Shown here: positions 22,630 through 40,700 of the stretch, piece by piece
Layout: each line of letters starts with the position of its first letter
Position numbering within the stretch: the stretch's first letter is position 1
Assembly (NCBI GenBank): GCA_964020155.1
Contig: OZ026567.1
Span: 2,697,430-2,761,429 of the forward strand
Direction: 5' to 3'
Length of the DNA stretch: 64,000 nucleotides
Source: Chondrilla cf. caribensis
Taxonomy: Eukaryota > Porifera > Demospongiae > Chondrillida > Chondrillidae
Notes under the pieces: generated by a model
Seen by the model: only the letters and a program-made list of their open reading frames with translations
Database searches by the model: none
Told to the model about the DNA's origin: nothing
Translations under genes and position numbers: made by a program

Positions 22630-25600
22630 CTATTGATTTTTCAAGTTCCAGGTTTTCTTCAAACTGTCTTCTATCCATACCAACCTTCCTGCCAATACAG
22701 TAGCAACTGGTTTGAGGGTACTCTCCTCCAAAAGCACCAAATCAGCATCAAAGCCAACATCCAATTTCCCCTTGCGGTCATCTATCCCAAGTGCCATGGC
22801 GGGATGCAGCGAGGCAGCCTCTAGAGCCTCGGCCTTTGTGCAACCTTCGGTAGTGTAATCCCAGAGTAAATGAGAAGGATCAAAACTCAGAGTAGAGCAG
22901 TACACACCATACAACAGTTATTAGCCAAATGTCCCCTGTGTGGTTATTACTTTATGCTGGAAACAGCATGAGATACTATAGCCAAATCACATACACAATT
23001 AACATGAATAGTTGACGGAAGGGGTTGAAAACAGCAAAACAAACTGTTATAATAGTTGGGATGAAAAGATTCTTGAAGAGTCAAGCACACGTGACATTTA
23101 TTTAAAAAATGCTACTATGGTGACATACATAAATACAGTAAAACCTGTGTACAAAGACCACCCAAGGGATCAGTAAAAGGCACTCTCTACAGACAGGCGG
23201 GCTTTATACAGAGGTGCTTCACTATAGTGGAGTTGACATAGTGTATAGTCCAATAATGGTCACTTAGAATGGGTGGTCTTTATAACAGGTTCCACTGTGC
23301 ATCTTTTGCAATCAGTGTAAGGACATTAAAGGTACTATGTATGCTACACACGCATACACACAGAATACAGTACATATTGTAGTAGACCAATCTTGTGAGA
23401 TACTGTACATAAGTTGCTTACTTGTTGCATCCAAAAAATTTCTCACACAAACATCCATGGTGGCAACACTGTAAAAGTGAACGAAAATAAAAGTATAAAT
23501 AACAATAATCAATATACACATACATGGTGAAAGCATATGTACCATGAACTGCAAAACAATCCACACATAAGCACCTGATAGTACCACTGTAATGGTAATG
23601 GTCTACCTCACTCCACAGAGCACATACATAGTCCTTGGGCATAAAGCTGCAGGACCATATTTTATCAGTAAAATCCTCTAGCCAAGAGGTTACTATCGAC
23701 CACTTTTAAAATGACCTCACAGTTTCATGCCATTTTGTAATGGTCGTCAAAATGCTTTACTACGTATGTCCATTTGTTGCTGTGCTGTATGGTGTGTAAA
23801 TTGTTTCTCAAAAGAATTGCATGAGTGTAACTTTTAATCCTTTTCCAGAAGATAGTAGACTAAACAGTCTACAATCAGACCTATAGATTTTCGGATATTC
23901 AGATCTCGGAAAGTACTGAAGGTATTGACTCCAAATTAATGTGCATTATTTAGAGCATCAAAGATAGCAAATCGTATGTACTATGAAGTTTGTACCTTTG
24001 CGAATCCTTGTGATAAGGGCAATTGGGTGGCGTACATGAAATATTGATTTCTGAACGTTCCAATCAATATTTCAGACAAAATCTCACAACTTCACTCATG
24101 TTTGGTCAATTTCAACAAAACTCTCACCACTTGTAGCTCCAATGTATCTAAGTTGGGAGTGAAAGAATCACTCATAGATTGCATACTTGAATGACCTATC
24201 TCCCTGATTGGAACTAGCAATTTTTGGACAGTAAGAAAAAGGGGTTCATCTTTAACTTCTTTCATAATAAAGTGAATCCGACGAAATCTTCACAACTAGC
24301 AGATATAGTCTTGATCTGTAATTTTTACAAGCTAGGAAGTAATCAGTTATCCCTGCATCGAGTTATATATTCCACCTATATAGAATCTACCTCGATGGGA
24401 AATCTACCGAACTTCAGTACTGGAGTATCTAAGTATCGATTAAAGAACAATTGATTACATTCTAACTTGTACATGTATGAGGTCAAGGTCACGTTTGAAT
24501 GCACTGAAGATTTCATTCAGCTAACTCTATTAAAAAAGAAGTTACTGATGAATTTCTTTTTCCATTAGACAAAGGTGGATAAGTTACTGATGAATTTCTT
24601 TTTCCATTAGACAAAGGTGGATTAATGCCATAACTTGCCTTAGAGGACTTCGAATGTTAACCACTGTCTATGTAGTGGTCACTTCGTATAGAGTTCAAGC
24701 TGTCTTTGTCAAATGTATTATCCTTACTCTCTACCAGGTAGACTATTGTCTACAAATCCATGAATGTAGACTCAAAAAAGAACCTTTTTTTCAACCTTTG
24801 ATCAATTTAAAGAAATGTAGCTGGTTTAGCTGCTCTGAAATCGACAGAGTAACAGCTGAAACAGACGTACAAACTTCTTCAGTTATGTTGAAGAGACCCA
24901 ACTGCCAATTAGGTAGCAAGTGTCACGACGACAAGTTCAGCCTTCGTATAGACGATCCCACTTCAACCTGCAAATATTTGCTAACTTCCTCTATCTTCAA
25001 CAATTTTGTGGCAAATAAGTCTCTAAAGCTGCACCTTATCGACAGAGCACTCCATACGAAGCTTTGATACAATATCGTTTAGTTATCACCAATTTCCCGC
25101 AATTCCGGCCATATATAGTAGAATATATTGATGACAACTGTTTTTACCAACCATGACATCAGGTCATGTGATGTACACGTCATTTTGAAAGTGGTCTACA
25201 CTGGACACCCAGAAGGATAGCTATAGGCCTCACAGTAGTAATATAAGACTATTAACCAGGAATTTGTGAATTGCACTAGACATCCTTAAGACCTATGCCC
25301 TTCCCAATACGTACACGGAACACATAATACTGGTCTTGCGAGCTAGCCCCTGAATTGACTGGATTAGGGTCTGTTCACACTCAAATGCAAGTTTCATGCA
25401 AGATTTGACCTTTGGGTACCACCAATCAGCGTGCACAGAAATGCATGAATAAAAAATAAAAAGTGAACATTGATGGAACAGTGCAAGCATTTCAGTAAGG
25501 TAGGCTTCCCCATGAAAATAACAATAAAGTACATTTCAGACATAACTTGACATCACATATGCAAACAAATTGAAGTATGTTTCAAGCTGTAAATCAGTCA

Positions 25601-26272
25601 GGTTCCTGTAACATAGTCTGTTGTTTACAACACAAGCATGTCTCTTGGGATTACCCCCAGTTCCTTTTTGTATCTACACTAACCAGCTAATATAGCAGGT
25701 ATCACGTCTATACGTTAGTAAAGAACATTATGGGTTGACTCAACCATTTTGCACAAAACTGCATACATATGAGTGCAACCAGGTCCTAATTCACCAGGGG
25801 TGGTTAATTTAGAGGCTAGCTAGCCAGACGATGTAACATACGTAATGCAGACATCTCTTATAACTGTTCTCACCTTCCTGCTAATATATTGGTGCCTTCC
25901 ACTTTTGCCGTATTGCTATCTACAAATATTTTCTGTTCACCAAACTTGTATGGCCCATCAGGCAGTCCAGTGGCTGCTATTGAATCTGTTACTAATACAA
26001 TGCCTGGAGAATAATACAGCATGCATTTTGATAGTTGTAATGTGAACATAAATAAACATGTATTTAGAATATCAACACAGTGACTATGTAGGGCTAAGTA
26101 TTACTTTGGTGTTAGCAATAGAATAGTACCATTTTTTGATTAAACACATACAAAAGTACACACACACACATGCATATGTACACAAACACACGCGCATGCA
26201 CACACACACACATACACATAAACACACACATGCACACACCCACACACACCCACACACGCACACGCACACATG

Positions 26273-26337
<65 letters not shown>

Positions 26338-29300
26338 ACACACTGTACCCTGTGAATTTGACTTGTAGGCTATCTTTATCGCAGCAGGATGGGTATGAAA
26401 GTTGTCAGCAATCAAGCCATAATACACAGGCTTCTCATGTAATGCCCTACTAGTGAGAAGTCCCACCAATCCAGGATCTCTGTGATGGAACTAAGTGATT
26501 CAGCAACATGCAGTAAGCAATCTAGCAATACATACATAAGTACATCAGTGCTTTGTGATGGATTACCCAACAGTCATACACAGGTGGCTATAAAACAAGG
26601 GTTGTGGCATTCAATTACCATGCATGTTAGTTAAATACAGTGAAACCTTCATATGGAGACCATCCAAGGGAGCAGTAAAAGGCACTCTCTAAAGACAGGT
26701 GGTCTTCACACAGTGGTGTTTTATACTGTAGTTGAGTTAACATTGTGGAATCCCGGTAACTTGGGACAGGTGGTTTTTATGTAGAGGTGGTCTTTATAAC
26801 TGGTTACACTGCATTACAAATTGGCATTAGTTTTCTGCAATACACTTGAAAATACTGCATATTAAGTGGCAGATGGAGTGGTGATACGTTAACAACAAAT
26901 TACTACAATACCAACTCCAACAGTACATACCGTATGTATGTACGATACACAGCACTTGAGAATTACAAATACATTACAAAATCAATTACACTTACTGGTA
27001 GCATGGCATTAAACAGATGAGTGATCAGGGATGCTCCGTGGCACACAGCTTCTTCTGCTTGGTTCAAATCACACATTGAATGCCCTATTAATTGAACAGC
27101 AACAAACAATGAAGACAACAGCATTCAAGACATACAGTATGGTGTGTATGCTGCACCTAATGAAACAGCAATTTTCTTCTCTTTAGTAAGCCACTCCACT
27201 GTTTCTAGACTTCCACGTAACTCAGGTGCCAAAGTCACAATGGCCACATTATCCAGTGTTCCATAGCAATCCTCTAAAAGCCTTGGCGATACATTGTCCC
27301 TGATAAAATCTGCACAATGTGCACCTTTCTTCTCTACATTGATAAAAGGTCCTTCTAAGTGAACACCTGAACAAAGAGAATAAGGAAACATTCGAAACAT
27401 ACATTGCACTGTGTTAATACGTAACTATTGTACCTTTATAATTATCATATCTTGTGATAAGAATTCATTTCACACAAACCTATAGGATAATCACTACCCA
27501 ATGCTCAGATATAACCCACACTCATGAATCTCATGGCCAGACACTACTAAAGTGTTCATCCACATAACAGCAATCACACAATATGACACATACAGATATG
27601 GTACAAAAATGATTGGATTCATACTGTCATAACACAAACAATAATTATTGACTAGTTGTGAACATAGTTCAGAACCTCGCAAATGCTTGGATATTGATCA
27701 TGTCATCGATATCTTCAACGTGATGTCACGTTACTAATTATAGCCATTAAATGTCTGCCAACATGGATGACACAATGGCTGTGCATTTCGATGTCCCCAA
27801 CGTAGACTACCAATTGCCGACTTTACAGAATATTAATCGGAAAATCTGTTCCATGGGAAAATTAAAAGACATTGTTCTTGTGATGCAAAGCCAACGAATG
27901 TTGTCCCGAGATGAAATCCGGATCCAGGGGCACTCGACAAAAGAAAAACTTTCAGCCGTCGTGACATAGCGAGTAAGTGTGCTAGACTTGAATGATAACC
28001 TCAGTCCGATACCTCACCGTTGCCCCTATTCGACGTGTGGCACCAATGGCCCCTCTGACCTCGCAGTCGTTTGCTGCGCCTGACACAAATTTGACATATT
28101 GGACTAAATTCATCACAAAAATTTCATTGAGACACCTTCGACTAATTAAGACGTGGGCGACCTCGATCGGACTCCCCTAACAAATGGAAACAATTACCTC
28201 GCTTACGCTCGGTAATTAAGCTTCACTTTGTCCCCAACAGTCAATTCTACACAACACACAGACAATGTGTGATCATACCTAAGACATTTGCCCCACGGAC
28301 TTTGGATGTGGTACAAAACTGTGGCAGAACCTGCAAAATGGCAATCGTAAATGAAAATCATAGCTTGTAGAACGCTGGTCAGTACAGTGTGACCTTATCA
28401 ACATATGATGGTAATGGGACTGAGATGGGTGGGTGTAAGATAATTACTTCCTTTTGAGCATATGTGTATACAAGCACGTAATTTACAACCACACACATAC
28501 AGTAAGTTCTCATTAATCAGCTACTATACATTTTCACAAAATATGGTGGATTAACGAGTTAAGCAGACTAACTGGATATTCATTAGTTCTTGTACATTGG
28601 AAATTGTGGTGGATTAGAAGTTTGTTGGATAAAGTGGTGGCGGATTAATGTGAATTCACTGTACTATGAAAAGCAAATTAATAGATGTTCTGCAAAGCAT
28701 ACCTCTTGATACACAGAGGGTGGTGATGTAACTATGGTAGGGCAGAAAGAGGTTACCCCATACTTCAGGAGCTTCCTGGATACTTCATCGACTCTGGAAA
28801 ACACATCTGATCCCCTTCTTGAAAAGTCATGACCAAATCCACCTGTACAATGCACGGGTTCAAAGCAAATACAGCCACACCCCAAACGCTTTACAAAATC
28901 AGATCCATCAGTTATGCAGCAGATCCCGCCCTAAGGTTTCTATAATAATTGTACTCCACAGACAAGCAATGGGATGGTAAGCCATATCTGTAAGATGAGA
29001 TAGCCAATCAAAAATGGAATTATCATTAATTTGCATTTTATTTCTCTTAGTTCATGTAATTTGTGTATTTCAATCTCACCAATTATTGTGTGTTATGTAT
29101 GTATTGAACAGGACCCCCGGGGAGATCAGTCTTGTAACTGACGGGGTTGTCCTGTATAAATATTTAATATCTATCTATCTATCTATCTATGCAAGCATGT
29201 GAATTACAGAACAGAGCCATAAGTCTCCTTATATTGTTGATGGCTAAATTATCATACATACATTGCACCATAGATCTATGATTGCACCAGGTACATGATG

Positions 29301-29803
29301 CCATACATATTCATATGTATAGCCATATATGCAATGCCATGCAATCTGCCAGCTATGATACAGCTGGCAGACTGCATGTTTGGCCAGTAAAGAACAGATA
29401 TTGTACGCAACCAGAGATGGAGGCTCTATGCTATAACACACATGTACATCCTCACCGGAGATGACGACACGGTACTGCTATTTCTTAAGTAGACCAGGAC
29501 CCGCGTTCATGCACATATTATCATATACAATAGCCCGATCATCATGAAATCTCGCGGCTTACCATTCACTTGTATGTCTATAAATCCAGGAGAAACGATC
29601 AAACCATCACAATCGAATACTATGTCAGCTTGTTTCCTCTCTTCGAAGAACAGCTTCTTTGGATTGAGTATTTTCCCTTTTCTTATGAACACGTCTTCTT
29701 CGACCAGACTACCGTTCTTAACAATCTTACAGTCTCTATAACGGATAATTCGGTCTTCCTCAACCTCCGTGTGAGAACTAGTCGTGTAAGACGCGTACGC
29801 CAT
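22630..29803 (-). CDS. AMDHD2: N-acetylglucosamine-6-phosphate deacetylase
   Basis: Cytosolic amidohydrolase that converts GlcNAc-6-phosphate to glucosamine-6-phosphate and acetate in amino-sugar recycling. Exons: 29803-29563, 28842-28703, 28330-28279, 27366-27157, 27084-26996, 26490-26349, 26003-25874, 23468-23422, 22844-22630; 421 residues. Visible landmarks: [11 protein letters not shown] near residue 75, [18 protein letters not shown], the metal ligand Glu in HLEGPFI near 148, the metal-ligand His in SLGHS (~216) and THLFNAM (~236), the loop [11 protein letters not shown], the catalytic Asp in VTDS (~297), and [15 protein letters not shown] near the C-terminus. Length fits the family. Two further in-frame ATGs lie upstream (29824, 29845); I prefer 29803 because it matches the family start and has context AAAATGGC. 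The RFC4 stop codon is only 58 bp upstream. Large introns hold MITEs, a 1.5-kb inverted-repeat element, a CA tract and a plus-strand ORF. Confidence 0.94.
23136..23298. mobile_element. MITE family A, copy in AMDHD2 intron
   Basis: It begins CAGTAAAACCTGTGTACAAA and ends AACAGGTTCCACTG. The left flank is TA; the right flank is diverged. Internal GACCACCCAAGGGATCAGTA is shared almost exactly with 26638-26811. Confidence 0.65.
23698..25196. mobile_element. candidate 1.5-kb DNA transposon with 18-bp terminal inverted repeats
   Basis: GACCACTTTTAAAATGAC at 23698-23715 is repeated in inverse at 25179-25196 (17 of 18 matches). The 1499-bp element sits in the AMDHD2 intron between the exons at 26003-25874 and 23468-23422. 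An internal plus-strand frame (24654-25067) has no recognisable domain, and an exact 42-bp tandem duplication lies at 24539-24622. No clear target-site duplication is seen. Confidence 0.45.
24539..24622. repeat. exact 42-bp tandem duplication
   Basis: Two identical 42-nt units starting AAGTTACTGATGAATTTC and ending CAAAGGTGGAT, abutting without a spacer. Confidence 0.9.
26158..26342. repeat. (CA)n microsatellite with CACG/CATA variants
   Basis: About 185 bp in AMDHD2, ending 7 bp from the exon at 26349-26490, so the tract forms almost the entire donor-side end of that intron. Confidence 0.97.
26638..26811. mobile_element. MITE family A, copy in AMDHD2 intron
   Basis: It begins CAGTGAAACCTTCATATGGA and ends TAACTGGTTACACTG, with TA on the left. 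The interior is homologous to 23136-23298. Confidence 0.6.
27751..27969 (+). CDS. hypothetical small ORF nested antisense in an AMDHD2 intron
   Basis: A 72-codon frame ([15 protein letters not shown]...) on the strand opposite AMDHD2, inside its 912-bp intron 3. The second Met sits in AACATGGATG. The composition looks protein-like and less AT-rich than the rest of the intron, and a GTAAGT follows the TAG stop by a few bases, so it could also be a 5' exon read in this frame. I recognise no domain. It may equally be a fragment of a mobile element or chance. Confidence 0.25.
   Translation: MSANMDDTMAVHFDVPNVDYQLPTLQNINRKICSMGKLKDIVLVMQSQRMLSRDEIRIQGHSTKEKLSAVVT
28500..28661. mobile_element. TA-flanked MITE, family B (complete copy)
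   Basis: 162 bp in AMDHD2 intron 2, flanked by TA on both sides (28498-28499 and 28662-28663). The left end is CAGTAAGTTCTCATTAATCA; the reverse complement of the right end is CAGTGAATTCACATTAATCC. Tc1/mariner-type TA target. Degenerate relatives are at 18781, 8138 and 9157. Confidence 0.7.
29108..29190 (+). repeat. hairpin plus (CTAT)n tail, possible non-LTR retrotransposon 3' end
   Basis: ACAGGACCCCCGG pairs with ACGGGGTTGTCCTGT (29108-29155), followed by TATAAATATTTAATAT and a CTAT microsatellite ending near 29190. Some CR1/L2-like LINE 3' ends have a hairpin followed by a short tandem tail. No reverse transcriptase is seen upstream. Confidence 0.3.
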
Positions 29804-29861
29804 TTTACTCGAGTAAGCTACCATGACATTGTAGAACCACAACACTTCCGCAAAAATGAAA
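29804..29861 (-). promoter_or_regulatory. 58-bp spacer between RFC4 stop and AMDHD2 start
   Basis: Same-strand tail-to-head spacing too short for a separate 3' UTR and promoter. No AATAAA is seen in the spacer on the minus strand. The RFC4 3' end and the AMDHD2 5' end must overlap. Confidence 0.55.
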
Positions 29862-36099
<6,238 letters not shown>

Positions 36100-36411
36100 T
36101 TTTTCTACAATTTTGGCGCCAATTTCTTTCCTGGAAGGTCAAAGCTGATGCGGAGGAGTTATCATAACTTCAAGTGAATGTCATTACTTTAACAATATTC
36201 ATTTGTTGTTGCTGAAGCCGTCCGCTGGCTCGAGGGGCGTCGAACCGTGTCTTTCTCTGCTTTTTTGCGAAGTCATCCGCAGCGTCTCGACCAAGAAATA
36301 CTCGTGGGTCTTATTTGTTTCATTTTCAGAGCTGTCGTTCCAGCAGCATTTAATTTACTCATTTCGCATTTTGTAGGCTGAGTCTAGAAAGAGCGGGCAT
36401 TGGCATACAGC
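36100..36411. promoter_or_regulatory. divergent promoter, RFC4 / giant cadherin gene, with E2F-like palindrome
   Basis: 312 bp separate the two divergent start codons. TTTTGGCGCCAATT at 36111-36124 is a symmetric E2F-type site 12 bp upstream of the RFC4 ATG; RFC genes are classical E2F targets in animals. The rest is moderately GC-rich without a TATA box. In-frame TAG at 36385 precedes the giant ORF start. Confidence 0.6.
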
Positions 36412-37716
36412 ATGTCAGTCTCTAGGCTCTTAGGAGCCGTTGTGGTGCTCTGTGGTATCTCATTCGGACAATCACAGCTCCTTTGTTCACCGCCGCCATG
36501 TCTTTTTCTGTTCGAAAGTGTCGGAAACGCAGAGAATTTCAATCATCTACTTGGACCGGGCCGTCCGGAGAACATCAGTCTGGTTACTAACGAAGGTCCG
36601 AGCTTTGTAGTTTTGGCTCCGGGAGTTGACCTAATGTGGTTAGTTGCTACCATTCGCACAAGAGATGGACCTGATGACGAGATTCTGCAGTCGCCAGATG
36701 ACGACATCATAGCGATTGAGGGTGTTACAACTACTATCCTCAGCTCGTCTCCAACTGAAAAAAGGGTTCAACTCGCAATCACGGATGAGTCTCTTCTGCA
36801 GGATCTAGTATACGTTGGTAGCCAGGATCTACTCAATTCGACATCGTTTCAAACTCGCGAGATCAGTATGTCCATCGTCGATTCAACTGGCAACTCCAGC
36901 AATGATCAACTTGCTCGCATCACAATAGCTTATGCCAATGAAGGCGGTCCTTCATTCAGTAGTCCATCTTATACCTTTTCTATTGGAGAAGATGCTGCTA
37001 TTGGTGATCGGGTTGGATTTGTTCAAGCCAGTGATACAGATGGTGTTACTTATGTTCTCAATCACGATAGTTTCAATATTGATTCCAACACAGGAGAAAT
37101 AACTGTTGCAAATAATTCCAGGTTTGACAGAGAAGTTTCCACCAATCCTGGTTTGTATTCATTCGTTGTTACTGCACAGGATAACCACCCAATATCCGTT
37201 ATGTCTGAGAGTGTAAGAGTTGAGATTTCCATCATGAATATTAATGACAATCCTCCAGAGTTTGTAAATGATACTTTTCAGTTCTCCGTTGTAGAAGTAG
37301 TATCTCTGGGTTACGTTGTTGGAGTGCTGTCTGCAATTGATCCAGATAATCTCATCTCCAGTGGGTTTGTTTTTCAGATCAAGTCTGTACCACCTCCACC
37401 TCCTGAATTCCAGGTAGACACCGATGGATCAATTCTTGTCCAGTCCAACTTGGATTTTGAGACTTCAAATTACTTCGAATTCGAAGTGGAGGTTTCCGAA
37501 CCACATTCATCAGCAAGGACCTCGGCAAATGTACAGATAACAGTGATCAATGTGGATGACATTCGTCCCATGATTCAACCATTGTCCAGTAGCAAAGCGT
37601 ACATTGATCTAACAGTCATCCCACCAGAGAACGGAACATTGCTCAATCCAAGATTTGAAATCATTGACGACAGTGACTATTTAGTCAATGGCTTTGCCTA
37701 TCTCAATCGTACAACA
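36412..37716 (+). other. giant protein exon 1: signal peptide, variant repeat, two cadherin repeats
   Basis: Residues 1-435. Signal peptide ~1-20; a divergent LRxVxY-type repeat ~30-185 (contains ESLLQDLVYVG); cadherin 1 ~186-293, ending IMNINDNPPEF; cadherin 2 ~294-395, containing LDFETSNYFEFEVEV. It then enters the first half of the repeat that hosts LamG1. Two cadherins followed by LamG is the calsyntenin order. Confidence 0.8.
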
Positions 37717-40700
37717 GTGAGTCTGACTGTTTATGTACTAATTATCAAAATGTACAGCAAAATGATTCTTTTCAAAAGTTTCTTGTGTGTGAGAGAATAC
37801 AGTCGTTACCAATTAAATTAAGGCTATTATATGGTTCAGACTGTACTTCTGTGAGCTGCGAAGTTGCATAGTTGTTTGACCTAGTTTTATTCCATCTATA
37901 TATTATGTTCAACACCCATAGTGATTCCTCCTGTCCACATAAATCCCACAGTGACTAGTTGTACACTACACTTGAAACAAGCTAAAACATCATTTGTCAA
38001 CTTTATTGCATAATAACTATTTCATCTTGTTTGTTGTGGGGTAGGGTCTGTCTCCTGTCATTGGGAACAGTGAAATGGGCAGCTATGTTACGTCCATTTT
38101 CAGGACATTTAAAATGACATCAGGATGTATTTGTGACTCACTAGATCACGTATTTTCATCTGTAGCAAGGTATCTGTACATGGTGCACACCTGGTAATGT
38201 ATATATATATATGTGCCTGGGGAATGAATAATGCATCCGGTTAGTATGTAAAGGTTATTAAGGTGGGCATCTGAACTTTAAACCTTCTTTGAGCCATTGC
38301 TGAGTGCAACCCTTCTGAAGTGTATATGCTGTGCAGGATTTTATAGTATGTTTGTCTTCATCACTTTTAGGACAGTGGGACAGCACCTTATCCCAATCCA
38401 TATGGCTGCTGTGACAATGCTACCACTGACCAGTTTTCTCTGTGTGGATTGACCAACTACATTGACCTCTTTCAAGATGCAGTATTCGACAGTAGTGCAG
38501 CAACGCCTGTTGGGAGCCCTGTATATGGTGCTTCTATCACCAGTCAAACTGTTGGAACACCACCAGTAATGGTGGATCCTGGGATTGTCAGTCAAATTTC
38601 ACAACCGTTCACTGATAACAGTTTCACTTTTGCAGGATGGGTGCAATACACATCGGAAGAAGCAGAATACATCTTCAGTATAGATGAGGGTAACAATGAC
38701 CACTATCTCACTTTCTTCGCTACCAAAAATAGGATGGAATTTCAGTATCGACGTCCTTATCTCCCAGGAGAAGTTGCTGACAGCACGGGAGAGAACCTTA
38801 ACCAGCAAGTTAGAGTGATATTCAACTCCCCTAACAACATTCCAGATGGGCAGCCTGTGAAGCCGTCTGGTCACAAGATTGCTGATGGACAGTGGCACTT
38901 TATTGCCATTGTTTGCAGAGGCCGAAACGTTGTGTACTACATTGATGGTGAACGCTTCGATCCTTGGAGTATTATCTACCGCCAGCCGCAACTAGGGAAG
39001 ATTCAATCCTATTCAACACAGTCTCAACCAATACTCTCATTGCCTTATGACATTTATCTACCTTCCAGTGGTCTACATGGAGCTATAGGAGGAGAATCAA
39101 ATGATCCAAAACATAATCTAGCCGGTGGTAGTGTGTCCAAATTATTCCTCGTGAGGAGAGCCCTTGATGAGAGTACATTGCTGTGTATTGCATCCTGTAA
39201 TGAGTTCCTGCTTGTGAATGTGCCAACTACTCTGACTAGCCATTACAATCCAGCTACTAAAGTCCTCAACTTCTATTCAAATTTGAACCTCTCGGTGGAG
39301 GTGTACACTGCCTTTCTTCGAAATATCCGCTATGAATCTGCTCTGCTGAAAGCCAATGACAATAAAGTTGTTTCTATCAAGGTTAGCTGTCTGTTGTATC
39401 TATTGACTAATAACTTCAAAATGCCACTTATACATGCATACTTACTGGTAAGTGCAGAATATGTATATATACAATACACACATTATACATATTATGTACA
39501 TAGATGTCCACTTATAGTAATAGCTTGACAATTCATGGTATGAACAGTATCTATTTACATACATTACACCAGTGGAAATGACTCGTCTTGTTTGTTTTCG
39601 CTAGGTGAGTGATGCACAAGATTTCGGGTCTACAGCAAGTGTTGATGTCAGAGCTATTGGTAACCTGTACAGACCTGAGTTGGATGCCAATGGTGACTCT
39701 CCAGGCATTGATTATTTGGTGGAGATCGAAGAAGGTAACACCGAAGCCTTGTCGATTGTGAACTCTGGTCGCGTTGTTAACGACCAAGATCTTGACATCG
39801 ACCCCATGGAAGTTAGTCAGTATGTGAGGATCGAATACATACTCATTGAAATGGAAGACAAGTTCTATGCTACTGAAGGGGAACGACTGACAGTACTTGA
39901 TGCAGCTCAACTTACAGCAGATGTGAATTTTAATGATACTTTTGTTGAAATCAGAGCAAATAACATAAGTAGCGATCGGGACTTACTGACAGCGTTGAGC
40001 AATGTTCGCTATGTGATCTCATCCACTGAGCCTCGCTCCGGGAACAGAACACTGCGTATGACAGTTTTTGATGGGATTTTCGAGAACGAACCAAAAACTT
40101 ACACATACATTTCAGTTCGTTCTGTGCTTGATCCCGTTATCGTGGATCTGAATGGAGCTTCCGTATCTGGAGTTGATAACACTGTGAAATACACTGAAGA
40201 AGACCCACCTCTAGCTTTTCCCAGCGAATCTGTTATTACTGACGAAGATACTTTTGGAGTGACATACATGAATGTAACCCTACGTCAAGCTTATGACGGT
40301 GACAGAGAGTCACTCTCTCTAATCAACTTCACCCTGCCTGTTGGCATCAGCTGTTCTCATGTGAACTGTACGGGTTTCAACCTGTACTTCGAAGGAACGG
40401 GGTCGCTTGAAGATTATACAAGCATACTACAATCTGTTTACTACTACAACAGCTTGAAGGCAGACGAACTTCCAAATTTGAGTGATCGTTTCATTGATGT
40501 CGAAGTACTCAACAGTGATGACGAGATGGGTTCTGCTACTTTGACTATTGACTTCTTCCCACGACGCGGCCGCTCAATTATCGACCTGGACAGCCCTGAC
40601 AAGAACTTCACCACGTTTTTCAGGGAAGGAAGTGTGCGGATCCCCATTGTTGGGAGGGTAAGGGTCCGGGATACATCTGTTCAGACATTGGAAAGGGTCG

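Noticed and set aside
24654..25067. 137-codon ORF in an AMDHD2 intron as a gene
   Set aside because: No recognisable domain; it lies inside the inverted-repeat element and has AT-rich, low-quality coding composition.
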